Shown one piece after another: positions 16,945 through 24,943 of a stretch of 64,000 nt of DNA (its first letter is position 1; every line of letters begins with the position of its first letter). Under the pieces are notes generated by a model. That model saw only the letters and a program-made list of their open reading frames with translations, was not told the origin of the DNA and did not search any database. This stretch comes from Pseudoflavonifractor sp. MSJ-37 (GTDB lineage Bacteria; Bacillota; Clostridia; Oscillospirales; Oscillospiraceae), in NCBI RefSeq assembly GCF_018917965.1, contig NZ_JAHLPP010000001.1, forward strand, positions 186,001 through 250,000, written 5' to 3'. The position numbers were made by a program, and so were the translations under genes.

Positions 16945-17175
16945 ATGATTTTTGAGAAGATCGTTGCGCTGCTGTCTGAGCAGCTGGGCGTGGACCCGGA
17001 GAACATCACCATGGACACCTCCTTCGAGGAGCTGGGCGCCGACTCCGTGGACGTGGTGGACCTGACCATGGCGGTGGAGGAGTCCTTCGGCCTGGAGGAC
17101 CTGGCGGATGAGAACCTGTCCGGCATGACCACCGTGGGCGACTTCGTCCGCTTCCTGCAGACCAAGCTGGACTGA
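16945..17175 (+). CDS. acpP: Acyl carrier protein
   Basis: A 76-residue acidic protein that carries growing acyl chains on a phosphopantetheine arm. The attachment Ser lies in GADSVDVVDLTM (about residue 36). Family sequences usually read DSLD/E at this point; DSVD is a mild variant. It has its own promoter and a strong terminator-like hairpin directly after it. Confidence 0.96.
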   Translation: MIFEKIVALLSEQLGVDPENITMDTSFEELGADSVDVVDLTMAVEESFGLEDLADENLSGMTTVGDFVRFLQTKLD

Positions 17176-17190
17176 GACCGAACACGAACT

Positions 17191-17222
17191 GTCTGGAAAG
17201 CCCCGCTTCGGCGGGGCTTCCT
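17191..17222 (+). terminator. acpP terminator hairpin, left copy of a direct duplication
   Basis: AAGCCCCG, then CTTCGG, then CGGGGCTT form a very stable UUCG-type hairpin 16 bp after acpP. The T-run is weak (TTCCT). Apart from a 2-nt indel, the same sequence recurs at 17452-17481, with the structured element between the two. Confidence 0.7.
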
Positions 17223-17451
17223 CAGCGTGTCGAACCAGTTCGACACGCTTCTCAGAAATACAAGCATTTCTTCGATAGGATGCAGGCCGCCGCGCGCACT
17301 CGCTGTGCTCGCATGGTTGCAGCCTGAGAAGCGTTTTTTCTGAGGCACATGTCCTCAGAAAAAACGCCTTACATCTGATCCCGTCACCTGCGGGTGACGG
17401 AACTCTGCGAGGCTCATACATCGTTCGACGGAAGAAATGACTTTTTTGACA
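17223..17451 (+). repeat. Structured dispersed element, copy 1 (plus orientation)
   Basis: A non-coding block that fills most of the acpP-rnc gap. It holds, in order: a GTGTCGAAC/GTTCGACAC hairpin; an 11-bp outer stem ACGCTTCTCAG/CTGAGAAGCGT that encloses GAAAT/ATTTC and a GC-rich section; a 15-bp stem GCGTTTTTTCTGAGG/CCTCAGAAAAAACGC; a CCGTCACC/GGGTGACGG hairpin; and a final T-run (GACTTTTTT). A clearly homologous copy lies at 48766-49025 in reverse orientation. No open frame in it looks protein-like. It may be a structured RNA or a small non-autonomous mobile element. Confidence 0.8.
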
Positions 17452-17481
17452 GTCTGAAGCCCCGCTTCGGCGGGGCTTCCT
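17452..17481 (+). repeat. Right copy of the duplicated acpP terminator
   Basis: It repeats 17191-17222 with only a 2-nt deletion. It lies directly after the structured element and 30 bp before rnc. Because the matching element at 48766-49025 is flanked by a different terminator pair, this sequence belongs to the site and not to the element. Confidence 0.75.
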
Positions 17482-17511
17482 GTTTGAGACGATCAAAGGA
17501 GGAACATCATC

Positions 17512-18189
17512 ATGCAGCACCTGGAAGAGATCCTGGGCTATACGTTTCGGGACCGTTCTCTGCTGGAGAACGCGCTGACCCACAGCTCCTACGCCAACGA
17601 GAACCGGTCCCGGGGCTGTCAGAGCAACGAGCGGCTGGAGTTCCTGGGGGACTCCGTGCTGGGCATGGTGACGGCCGATTTCCTGTACCGCACCCATCCC
17701 GACCTGCCCGAGGGCGACCTGACCCGCACCCGGGCGGCCCTGGTGTGCGAGGAGAGCCTGGTGGAGGTGGCTCGGACCTGGGGCCTGGGCGAATACCTGA
17801 AGCTGGGCAAGGGCGAGAACGCCGGCGGCGGCCGGAAGCGCCCCTCCATCCAGGCCGACGCGGTGGAGGCTGTGCTGGCGGCGGTCTATCTGGACGGAGG
17901 CATCGGCTCCGCCCGGAAGATCATCCAGACCTTCATCCTGGACAAAGAGGCGGAGAAGGCCCACAGCCGGGACTACAAGACCGCGCTCCAGGAGCTGGTC
18001 CAGCGGGAGAGCGGACAGGTGCTCCAGTACCGGCTCACCGGTTCCAGCGGACCGGACCACGCCAAGGTGTTCCTGGTGGAGGTGGATCTGAACGGGACCA
18101 CCGTGGGCCAGGGCGAGGGCCACAGCAAGAAAGAGGCGGAGCAGAACGCCGCCAGGGCCGCGATCCAGCACCTGACCGCCGGCAAGTGA
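17512..18189 (+). CDS. rnc: Ribonuclease III
   Basis: A 225-residue double-strand-specific endoribonuclease for rRNA precursor processing. The catalytic signature NERLEFLGDSVLG is at about 39-51, and the second metal-binding helix is DAVEAVLAAVYLDGG (about 117-131). The C-terminal dsRNA-binding domain (about 155-225) ends in KKEAEQNAARAAIQHL. The ATG at 17512 follows AAAGGAGG. The adjacent element at 17223-17451 would give long RNA stems of the kind RNase III cuts, though a functional link is only a guess. Confidence 0.97.
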   Translation: MQHLEEILGYTFRDRSLLENALTHSSYANENRSRGCQSNERLEFLGDSVLGMVTADFLYRTHPDLPEGDLTRTRAALVCEESLVEVARTWGLGEYLKLGKGENAGGGRKRPSIQADAVEAVLAAVYLDGGIGSARKIIQTFILDKEAEKAHSRDYKTALQELVQRESGQVLQYRLTGSSGPDHAKVFLVEVDLNGTTVGQGEGHSKKEAEQNAARAAIQHLTAGK

Positions 18190-18196
18190 CGGAACG

Positions 18197-18239
18197 AGAT
18201 ACGGGACCGTCCCACAGAGGGGCGGCCCCGTATCTTTTT
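18197..18239 (+). terminator. Intrinsic terminator after rnc
   Basis: A stem of about 15 bp begins AGATACGGG and ends CCCGTATCT, with one mismatch and one wobble, and is followed by TTTTT at 18235-18239. Confidence 0.88.
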
Positions 18240-18271
18240 GTCCGGACGGGCTGGAACTTCACCGAAAGGGT

Positions 18272-18300
18272 TTGCAAGGGGCGGAGAGAGTTGATATAAT
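18272..18300 (+). promoter_or_regulatory. Promoter for smc-ftsY
   Basis: TTGCAA (18272-18277), 17-bp spacer, TATAAT (18295-18300). Confidence 0.87.
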
Positions 18301-18360
18301 GATATATCACCCCTTTGTCCCGCCGGGACAGAGAGACAGAACGAGACGCGAGGTGACAGG

Positions 18361-21300
18361 ATGTTCCTGAAAGCGCTTGAGATCCAGGGCTTCAAATCCT
18401 TTCCCGACAAGACCGTGCTCACCTTCGGGGAGGATATCACCGCCATCGTGGGACCGAACGGCTCAGGGAAGTCCAACCTCTCGGACGCGGTGCGCTGGGT
18501 CATGGGCGAGCAGTCCAGCCGGGCCCTCCGGGGCGGGAAGATGGAGGACGTGATCTTCGGCGGCACCGAGAAGCGCCGCCAGCTGGGCTTCGCCGAGGTG
18601 AGTCTGGTGCTGGAGGACCCCGACCATCAGCTGGGCCAGCCGGAGGACGAAGTCCGGGTCACCCGCCGCTACTACCGCTCCGGAGAGAGCGAATACTACA
18701 TCAACCGGCACACCGTCCGGCTCAAGGACGTGAACGAGCTCTTCATGGACACCGGCCTGGGCCGGGAGGGCTACTCCATCATCGGGCAGGGCCGGATCGA
18801 CGAGATCCTGTCCGTCAAGAGCGCCGACCGTCGGGAGGTCTTTGAAGAGGCCGCCGGCATCTCCCGCTTCCGCCACCGGAAGGAGGAGGCCGAGCGCCGG
18901 CTGGAGCGCACCGAGGAGAACCTGGTCCGCATCCGGGACAAGATCGACGAGCTGGAATTGCAGGTGGAGCCCCTCCGCCAGCAGGCGGAGAAGGCCAAAA
19001 AGTTCCTCCTCTGCCGGGACGAGATGCGGGGGCTGGAGATCTCCCTCTGGCTGGAACAGCTGGACCGGCTCCGCACCGAGGCCCTGCGCACCACGTCTGA
19101 GCACGAGCGGGCCGTCCGCCGGAAGGAGGAAGCCGCCAGGGCGCAGGAGGACCTGTACGCCAAGGCCGAGGCCCTGGGAGCTAGGATGCGGGAGAAGGAT
19201 GTGGAGGCCGAGGGCATCCGCTTCACCATGATGCAGCGGCAGGCCGACGCCAACGGACTGGAGAGCGCCGTGGCCGTCCTCCGCAGCAGCATCCGGCATA
19301 ACACCGACAACGCCGGGCGCATCCGGCGGGAGCTGGAACAGCAGGAGGGCCGGGAGGGCTCTCTGGACGAGCAGATCCGGAGCCGGAAGGACCGGCTGGC
19401 GGCCATCGCCGCCGAGACGGCGGACATCCGGACGGCCCTGACGGAGCAGGAGCAGGAGGCCGTCCGCCTGTCCGGTCAGGCGGGAGAGCTGGACGGCCAG
19501 CTCCAGGAGCTCCGCCGGAAGGCCGAGCTGGACACCGCCTCCGCCGCGGAGGCCAAGGCCCTGCTGTCCGCGCTGGCGGCGGCGGCCCAGGAGCTGCTGG
19601 ACCGGGACGAGGCCATCCGCCGCTCCATCGCCGAGGAGGAGGAGTCCATCCGGGCGCTGGAGACCGAGGCCGCCGGGGCCCAGGCCGAGCTGGACAAGGC
19701 CCGGGAGGGCCGGGACGCCCTGCGCAACATCATCCAGGGCTATGGCCTGCGGGTCAGGACCCGGAGCGACAAGGCCGACAAGGCGGAACAACTCCGCCGG
19801 GACCTGGAGGTGGAGGACCGGAGCCTCACCGCCCGGATCCGGATGCTCCGGGAGCTGGAAAAGTCCTATGAGGGCTTCCAAAAGGCGGTGAAGCTGGTCA
19901 TGGGCGAGGCCGGCCGGGACCGGCTCCGGGGCATCCGGGGCCCGGTGGCCAGCCTGATCCGGGTGCCGGATCCCTGGGCCGTGGCCATCGAGACCGCTCT
20001 GGGCGGGGCCATGCAGCACCTGGTGGTGGAGCGGCAGGAGGATGGCAAGGCCGCCATCCAGTGGCTCAAGCGCCGGGACGGCGGACGGGCCACCTTCCTG
20101 CCCATGGACGCGGTGCGGCCCTCAGACTTCCGGGACAAGGCCGTGGCGCAGGAGCCCGGCTTCGTGGGCATGGGCGACGCGCTGGTGTCCTTCGAGGCGG
20201 AGTACGGCCGCATCTTCTCCAACCTGCTGGGCCGGACCGTGGTGGCGGAGGACATGGACGCCGCCATCGCCATGGCCCGGAAGTACGGCCACCGCTTCAA
20301 GATCGTCACGCTGGACGGACAGGTGCTCAACCCCGGCGGCTCCATGACGGGCGGCTCGGCGAGCCGGTCCGCCGGCATCCTCAGCCGGGCCAACGAGCTG
20401 GAGCGTCTGGACCGGCAGGCCGCCGGCCTGTCCCAAAAGCTGGAGGAGGCCTCCCATGCCGCCGCCGAGGCGGCCCGGGAGGCGGCCAAGGCCCGCTATG
20501 AGCTGGAGACCGCTCAGGGCCAGGTCCGCCAGCACGAGGACGCCATCCTCCAGCTGGAGGAGCGCCGCGCCCGGCAGGAGGAGCGGCTGAGGGAGCTCCG
20601 GACCCGCCGGGACGAGCAGAGGGAAGAGCTCTCCCAGCTCTCCCAGCGGCAGGAGCAGACCGAGAACGACACCGGGAAGGCCCGGGCGCGCATCGAGGCC
20701 CTGGAGGGCTCCGCCGCCGCCCTGCGGGCCGAGGCCCAGGGCAAGGAGGCGGGCCAGCAGTCCTTCCGGGAGAAGATGGAGCTCCTCCAGACTGCCCTCC
20801 ACGAGGGGAAGGCCCGTCTGGCCGCCCTGTCTGCCGAGAAGGAGACCACGGCGGACAGCCTGGAGGAGCTGGAGGCCCTGCGGCAGGATCTGGCCGGGGA
20901 CCGGCTCCAGCAGACCGCCCTGCTGGCGGAGTTCGACGAGAAGAACGCCGGGCTGGAGCGGGAGATCCGGGAGAAGGAGGATCGGCTCTGTGCCATCCGC
21001 GCCGAGGCCAAGGACCGCGAGGAGGACATCGCCCGCCTGAACCGGGAGAAGCTGGACCTGGAGGCCCAGCGCAACCAGGCCGACAAGGACAGCCGGGAGC
21101 AGAACGCCGTCCTGCTGGAGCTGGAGCGCTCCGCGGCGGCGCTGGAGCAGAAGAAGCAGACCCAGGCCATGGAGGAGAAGAACCTGCTGGACAAGCTGTG
21201 GGAGACCTACGAGCTGACCCATCAGGCGGCCCTCCGCCAGCGGGTGGCGCTGGAGAGCGTCTCTCAGGCACAGCGCCGGGTGGCGGAACTCAAGCGGACC

Positions 21301-21936
21301 ATCTCCGGACTGGGCAACATCAATCTGGACGCCATCGAGGAGTTCCAGCGGGTGAACGAGCGCTACACCTATCTGACCGACCAGCGGGACGACGTGGAGA
21401 AGGCCAAGAAGGAACTGGGCGGCATCATCGCCGCCATCACCGACGAGATGAAGCGCATCTTCGGCGAGGAGTTCGCCAAGCTCAACGAGGTGTTCCAGTC
21501 CACCTTCAAGGAGCTCTTCGGCGGGGGACACGCCTCGCTGGAGCTGGAGGATGAGGACGACATCCTCAACTGCGGCATCGAGATCCGGGTCCAGCCCCCG
21601 GGCAAGGCCCTGAAGATCCTGACCCTGCTCTCCGGCGGGGAGAAGGCCTTCGTGGCCATCGCCCTCTACTTCGCCATCCTGAAGGTGCGGCCCACCCCCT
21701 TCTGCGTCATGGACGAGATCGAGGCCGCTCTGGACGACGCCAACGTGAGCCGCTATGCCCACTACCTGCGCCGGATGGCGGACAAGACCCAGTTCATCGT
21801 CATCACCCACCGCCGGGGCACCATGGAGGAGGCCGACGTGCTCTACGGCGTCACCATGCAGGAGCGGGGCGTCAGCCGCGTCCTCACCATCGACCTGAAC
21901 CGGGCCGAGCGGGAGTTGGGGCTCAAGGCCGATTGA
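18361..21936 (+). CDS. smc: Chromosome segregation protein SMC
   Basis: A 1191-residue condensin ATPase that compacts and separates chromosomes with ScpA and ScpB. Walker A GPNGSGKSN is near residue 32, and the first head includes GREGYSIIGQGRIDEILS. Long coiled coils (about 170-500 and 680-1010) flank the hinge (about 510-670, with GGAMQHLVVE and GGSMTGGSASRS). The second head has LSGGEKAFVAIAL and Walker B FCVMDEIEAALDDANV. Full length for the family. It has its own promoter; ftsY follows after a small gene. Confidence 0.97.
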   Translation: MFLKALEIQGFKSFPDKTVLTFGEDITAIVGPNGSGKSNLSDAVRWVMGEQSSRALRGGKMEDVIFGGTEKRRQLGFAEVSLVLEDPDHQLGQPEDEVRVTRRYYRSGESEYYINRHTVRLKDVNELFMDTGLGREGYSIIGQGRIDEILSVKSADRREVFEEAAGISRFRHRKEEAERRLERTEENLVRIRDKIDELELQVEPLRQQAEKAKKFLLCRDEMRGLEISLWLEQLDRLRTEALRTTSEHERAVRRKEEAARAQEDLYAKAEALGARMREKDVEAEGIRFTMMQRQADANGLESAVAVLRSSIRHNTDNAGRIRRELEQQEGREGSLDEQIRSRKDRLAAIAAETADIRTALTEQEQEAVRLSGQAGELDGQLQELRRKAELDTASAAEAKALLSALAAAAQELLDRDEAIRRSIAEEEESIRALETEAAGAQAELDKAREGRDALRNIIQGYGLRVRTRSDKADKAEQLRRDLEVEDRSLTARIRMLRELEKSYEGFQKAVKLVMGEAGRDRLRGIRGPVASLIRVPDPWAVAIETALGGAMQHLVVERQEDGKAAIQWLKRRDGGRATFLPMDAVRPSDFRDKAVAQEPGFVGMGDALVSFEAEYGRIFSNLLGRTVVAEDMDAAIAMARKYGHRFKIVTLDGQVLNPGGSMTGGSASRSAGILSRANELERLDRQAAGLSQKLEEASHAAAEAAREAAKARYELETAQGQVRQHEDAILQLEERRARQEERLRELRTRRDEQREELSQLSQRQEQTENDTGKARARIEALEGSAAALRAEAQGKEAGQQSFREKMELLQTALHEGKARLAALSAEKETTADSLEELEALRQDLAGDRLQQTALLAEFDEKNAGLEREIREKEDRLCAIRAEAKDREEDIARLNREKLDLEAQRNQADKDSREQNAVLLELERSAAALEQKKQTQAMEEKNLLDKLWETYELTHQAALRQRVALESVSQAQRRVAELKRTISGLGNINLDAIEEFQRVNERYTYLTDQRDDVEKAKKELGGIIAAITDEMKRIFGEEFAKLNEVFQSTFKELFGGGHASLELEDEDDILNCGIEIRVQPPGKALKILTLLSGGEKAFVAIALYFAILKVRPTPFCVMDEIEAALDDANVSRYAHYLRRMADKTQFIVITHRRGTMEEADVLYGVTMQERGVSRVLTIDLNRAERELGLKAD

Positions 21937-21990
21937 CCGGGAACTTTGACACGGCTTCGGCCGTCTATCCAGGAAGGAGCGATCCAAAGC

Positions 21991-22254
21991 ATGGACTACA
22001 AGAAAGCGTGGAACTGGTCCAACGCGCTGACGGCGCTGGGCGTATTCGGCCTCATGCTGGGAGGCGGGTTTGCCCACCGGTCCCAGACCCTGTTCTGGGC
22101 GGTGGTGATCGGGGCCCTGGCCCTGGTGGCCGTGGGCTATGTGATCCACTTCAAATGGTGCCGCTGTCCCCACTGCGGGGACCGCATCCGGGTGACGGAC
22201 TGGCTCATGCGCCTGCCCAAGATCTGCCCCAAGTGCCATGAGGAGCTGAAATGA
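21991..22254 (+). CDS. Small zinc-ribbon membrane protein of unknown function
   Basis: An 87-residue protein. Two hydrophobic helices (about 8-27 and 31-50) precede a four-cysteine zinc-ribbon: CRCPHCGD, then CPKCHEEL. The ATG at 21991 follows AGGAAGGAG. Another frame open over the same bases (21933-22241) lacks such features. It lies between smc and ftsY and is probably cotranscribed. I can assign no function. Confidence 0.75.
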   Translation: MDYKKAWNWSNALTALGVFGLMLGGGFAHRSQTLFWAVVIGALALVAVGYVIHFKWCRCPHCGDRIRVTDWLMRLPKICPKCHEELK

Positions 22255-22290
22255 CGCCAGACCCATCAAGACAGAAAGGACCGAGATGAC

Positions 22291-23190
22291 ATGGGCTTTT
22301 TCGATAAGATCAAGGCGGGCCTGACCCGCACGAAGGAGAACATCGGACACTCCTTCGACCAGCTCTTCGCCGGGGAGCTGGACGACGATTTCTACGACGA
22401 ACTGGAGGAGGCGCTGATCCTCTCCGACATGGGCGTGGAGACCGCCATGGAGGCGGTGGAGGAGCTCCGCCGCCGCGCCAAGAGCGAGAAGATCCGGGAT
22501 GCGGAAGGGGGCCGGGAGTGCCTGCGGGGCATCCTCACCGAGTTCCTGGATGTGGGCGACCTGAGCCTGAAGCTGGACACGAAGCCCTCCGTGGCCCTGT
22601 TCATCGGGGTGAACGGCGTGGGCAAGACCACCACCATCGGCAAGCTGTCCGCCCATCTGAAGGGAGAGGGCAAACGGGTCCTCATGGCCGCCGCCGATAC
22701 CTTCCGGGCCGCCGCCGCCGACCAGCTGGAGATCTGGTCCGAGCGGTGCGGGGTGGACATCGTCCGCCAGCACGAGGGGGCCGACCCCGCCGCCGTGGTG
22801 TTTGACGCCCTGTCCGCCGCCAAGGCCCGGGGCACCGACGTGGTCCTGGTGGACACCGCAGGCCGGCTCCACAACAAGCAGAACCTGATGAACGAGCTCA
22901 ACAAGATCAGCCGCATCCTGGATCGGGAGCTCCCCGGCGCCGACCGGGAGACCCTGCTGGTGCTGGACGCCACCACTGGCCAGAACGGCCTCATCCAGGC
23001 CAAGCAGTTCCGGGAGGCCGCCGGCATCACCGGCATCGTCCTCACCAAGCTGGACGGCTCCGCCAAGGGCGGCATCGTGGTGGCCATCGCCCGGGAACTG
23101 GGCGTGCCCGTGAAGTACATCGGCGTGGGCGAGGGCATCGACGATCTGATGCCCTTCCAGCCCGCCGAGTTCGTGAAGGCGTTCATCTGA
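22291..23190 (+). CDS. ftsY: Signal recognition particle receptor FtsY
   Basis: A 299-residue GTPase that docks SRP-ribosome complexes at the membrane. It has a short N-terminal region and the NG domain: G1 GVNGVGKTTTIGKLS, G3 DTAGRLHNKQNLMNEL and G4 TKLDGSAKGG, ending GVGEGIDDLMPFQP. The acidic A-domain of E. coli FtsY is lacking, as is usual in Firmicutes. Confidence 0.97.
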   Translation: MGFFDKIKAGLTRTKENIGHSFDQLFAGELDDDFYDELEEALILSDMGVETAMEAVEELRRRAKSEKIRDAEGGRECLRGILTEFLDVGDLSLKLDTKPSVALFIGVNGVGKTTTIGKLSAHLKGEGKRVLMAAADTFRAAAADQLEIWSERCGVDIVRQHEGADPAAVVFDALSAAKARGTDVVLVDTAGRLHNKQNLMNELNKISRILDRELPGADRETLLVLDATTGQNGLIQAKQFREAAGITGIVLTKLDGSAKGGIVVAIARELGVPVKYIGVGEGIDDLMPFQPAEFVKAFI

Positions 23191-23212
23191 AACGAGACAG
23201 GAGGTCATTGAT

Positions 23213-23944
23213 ATGGGCAGTCGCATCGACGGCCGCGGGCCGGAGGAACTGCGTCCGGTGGAGATCCTCCCCGGCGTCAACAAATTCGCGGAGGGGTCCT
23301 GCCTCATCCGCTGTGGGAACACCCATGTGCTCTGTACCGCCAGCGTGGAGGACCGGACCCCGCCCCATGTGGCGGAGGGTCACGGCTGGGTCACGGCGGA
23401 GTACTCCATGCTCCCCCGTGCCAACCGGGAGCGGTCCCGGCGGGACATCTCCAAGCTGAAGCTCTCCCCCCGCTCGGCGGAGATCCAGCGGCTGATCGGC
23501 CGCTCCCTCCGGGCCTGCGTGGACATGGAGGCCCTGGGCGAGCGGTCCATCACTGTGGACTGCGACGTGCTCCAGGGGGACGGGGGCACCCGCACCGCCT
23601 CCGTCACCGGCGGCTTCGTGGCGCTGGCGCTGGCCTGCCGGAAGCTGATGGCCGAGGGGAAGCTGGAGAAGGACCCCATCGTGGGCCAGACGGCGGCCGT
23701 GTCCGCCGGCATCGTGGGGGAGGAGACCCTGCTGGACCTGTGCTATGAGGAGGACTCCTCCGCGCAGGTGGACCTGAACTGCGTCATGGATGACCAGGGC
23801 CGCCTGATCGAGCTCCAGGGCACCGGCGAGGGCCGTCCCTTCACCATCGAGGAGCAGCGGGCCCTGGTGGATCTGTGCGCCAAGGGCATCGAACGGCTCC
23901 AGGCCATCCAGCGGGCGGCGCTGGGAGAGGAGGCGCAGGCGTGA
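23213..23944 (+). CDS. rph: Ribonuclease PH
   Basis: A 243-residue phosphorolytic 3'-5' exoribonuclease that trims tRNA ends. The start GSRIDGRGPEELRPV and the motif GWVTAEYSMLPRANRERSRR are family hallmarks. Its TGA overlaps the ATG of rdgB, the usual rph-rdgB pairing. Confidence 0.96.
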   Translation: MGSRIDGRGPEELRPVEILPGVNKFAEGSCLIRCGNTHVLCTASVEDRTPPHVAEGHGWVTAEYSMLPRANRERSRRDISKLKLSPRSAEIQRLIGRSLRACVDMEALGERSITVDCDVLQGDGGTRTASVTGGFVALALACRKLMAEGKLEKDPIVGQTAAVSAGIVGEETLLDLCYEEDSSAQVDLNCVMDDQGRLIELQGTGEGRPFTIEEQRALVDLCAKGIERLQAIQRAALGEEAQA

Positions 23945-24525
23945 TGAAGCTGGTGCTGGCGAGCAGGAACCAGAAGAAGCTCCGGGAGCTCCAGGAGATC
24001 CTGTCCGAGCTGGGCGTGGAGGTCCTCTCCGAGGCCGACGCCGGCGTGGACGTGGACGTAGAGGAGACCGGGACCACCTTCGAGGAGAACGCCTTCCTGA
24101 AGGCTCATGCGGTCATGGAGGCCAGCGGCCTGCCCGCGGTGGCCGACGACTCCGGCCTGTGTGTGGACGCCCTGAACGGCGCGCCGGGGATCTACTCCGC
24201 CCGATACGGCGGTCCGGGGCTGGATGACGTGGGCCGCTATCAGCTCCTGCTGGAGAACATGCGGGGCCAGCTGGACCGGCGGTGCCGGTTCGTCTCGGCG
24301 ATCTGTTGCTGTTTCCCCGACGGGCGGAGGGTGGAGGCCCGGGGCGAGTGTCCCGGCACTCTGGCCTATGCCCCCAAGGGGGAGGACGGCTTCGGCTACG
24401 ACCCCATCTTCTTCGTGCCGGAGCAGAAAAAGACCTTCGCCGAGCTGTCGGCGGAGGAGAAGAACGCCATCTCCCACCGGGGCAGGGCACTGGCCCTGTT
24501 CCGCCGGAAGCTGGAGGAGGCGTGA
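23944..24525 (+). CDS. rdgB: Non-canonical purine NTP pyrophosphatase (RdgB/HAM1)
   Basis: A 193-residue enzyme that hydrolyses dITP, XTP and related nucleotides to keep them out of DNA and RNA. Motifs are LASRNQKKLRELQEIL at the N-terminus, VADDSGLCVDALNGAPGIYS, KGEDGFGYDPIFF and the closing SHRGRAL. The start ATG shares bases with the rph stop (ATGA), which excludes the longer upstream extension. Confidence 0.96.
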   Translation: MKLVLASRNQKKLRELQEILSELGVEVLSEADAGVDVDVEETGTTFEENAFLKAHAVMEASGLPAVADDSGLCVDALNGAPGIYSARYGGPGLDDVGRYQLLLENMRGQLDRRCRFVSAICCCFPDGRRVEARGECPGTLAYAPKGEDGFGYDPIFFVPEQKKTFAELSAEEKNAISHRGRALALFRRKLEEA

Positions 24526-24597
24526 CCATCGGCCGCGCTTCGGCCGGCCGGATGTCGGACCGATCAAATGTTGAGACTATCAAAGGAGACAAGTACA

Positions 24598-24918
24598 TTG
24601 GAACTGACGAGCAAGCAGAGGGCCCAGCTTCGGGGCCTGGCCAACCACATCGACACCATCGTGCAGGTGGGCAAGAACGGCATCGGGGACGACCTGGTGG
24701 CCGACGTGAACAGCGCTCTGGAGGCCCGGGAGCTCATCAAGGGGCGGGTGCTGGAGAACTCCATGCTCAGCCCCCGCGAGGCGGCGGAGGAGCTGGCCGT
24801 GAAGGCCCGGGCCGAGGTGGTCCAGGTCATCGGGAGCAAATTCGTCCTCTACCGCAAGAGCCACCGCAAGGACCTCAAGGATCCCATCGTTCTGGTCAAG
24901 GACAAAAAGCGCGGCTGA
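24598..24918 (+). CDS. yhbY: YhbY-family RNA-binding protein
   Basis: A 106-residue CRS1-YhbY (CRM) domain protein linked to ribosome assembly. I chose the TTG at 24598: it follows AAAGGAG with 9-bp spacing and gives the canonical start MELTSKQRAQLRGLA. The ATG at 24568 would place the ribosome site inside the gene. The GxxG-type RNA loop is VGKNGIGDD. It lies directly before the nadD-yqeK fusion, the standard Firmicutes neighbourhood. Confidence 0.93.
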   Translation: MELTSKQRAQLRGLANHIDTIVQVGKNGIGDDLVADVNSALEARELIKGRVLENSMLSPREAAEELAVKARAEVVQVIGSKFVLYRKSHRKDLKDPIVLVKDKKRG

Positions 24919-24943
24919 TGCCGAGCGGAAAGGGTGCGGTTCC

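Noticed and set aside
16899-17348. Open frames on both strands across the structured element at 17223
   Set aside because: They depend on inverted repeats and differ between the two element copies because of indels, so they are not conserved as protein.
20122-23322. Minus-strand open frame of about 1060 codons opposite smc and ftsY
   Set aside because: Shadow of confidently identified genes, with no ribosome site or domain.
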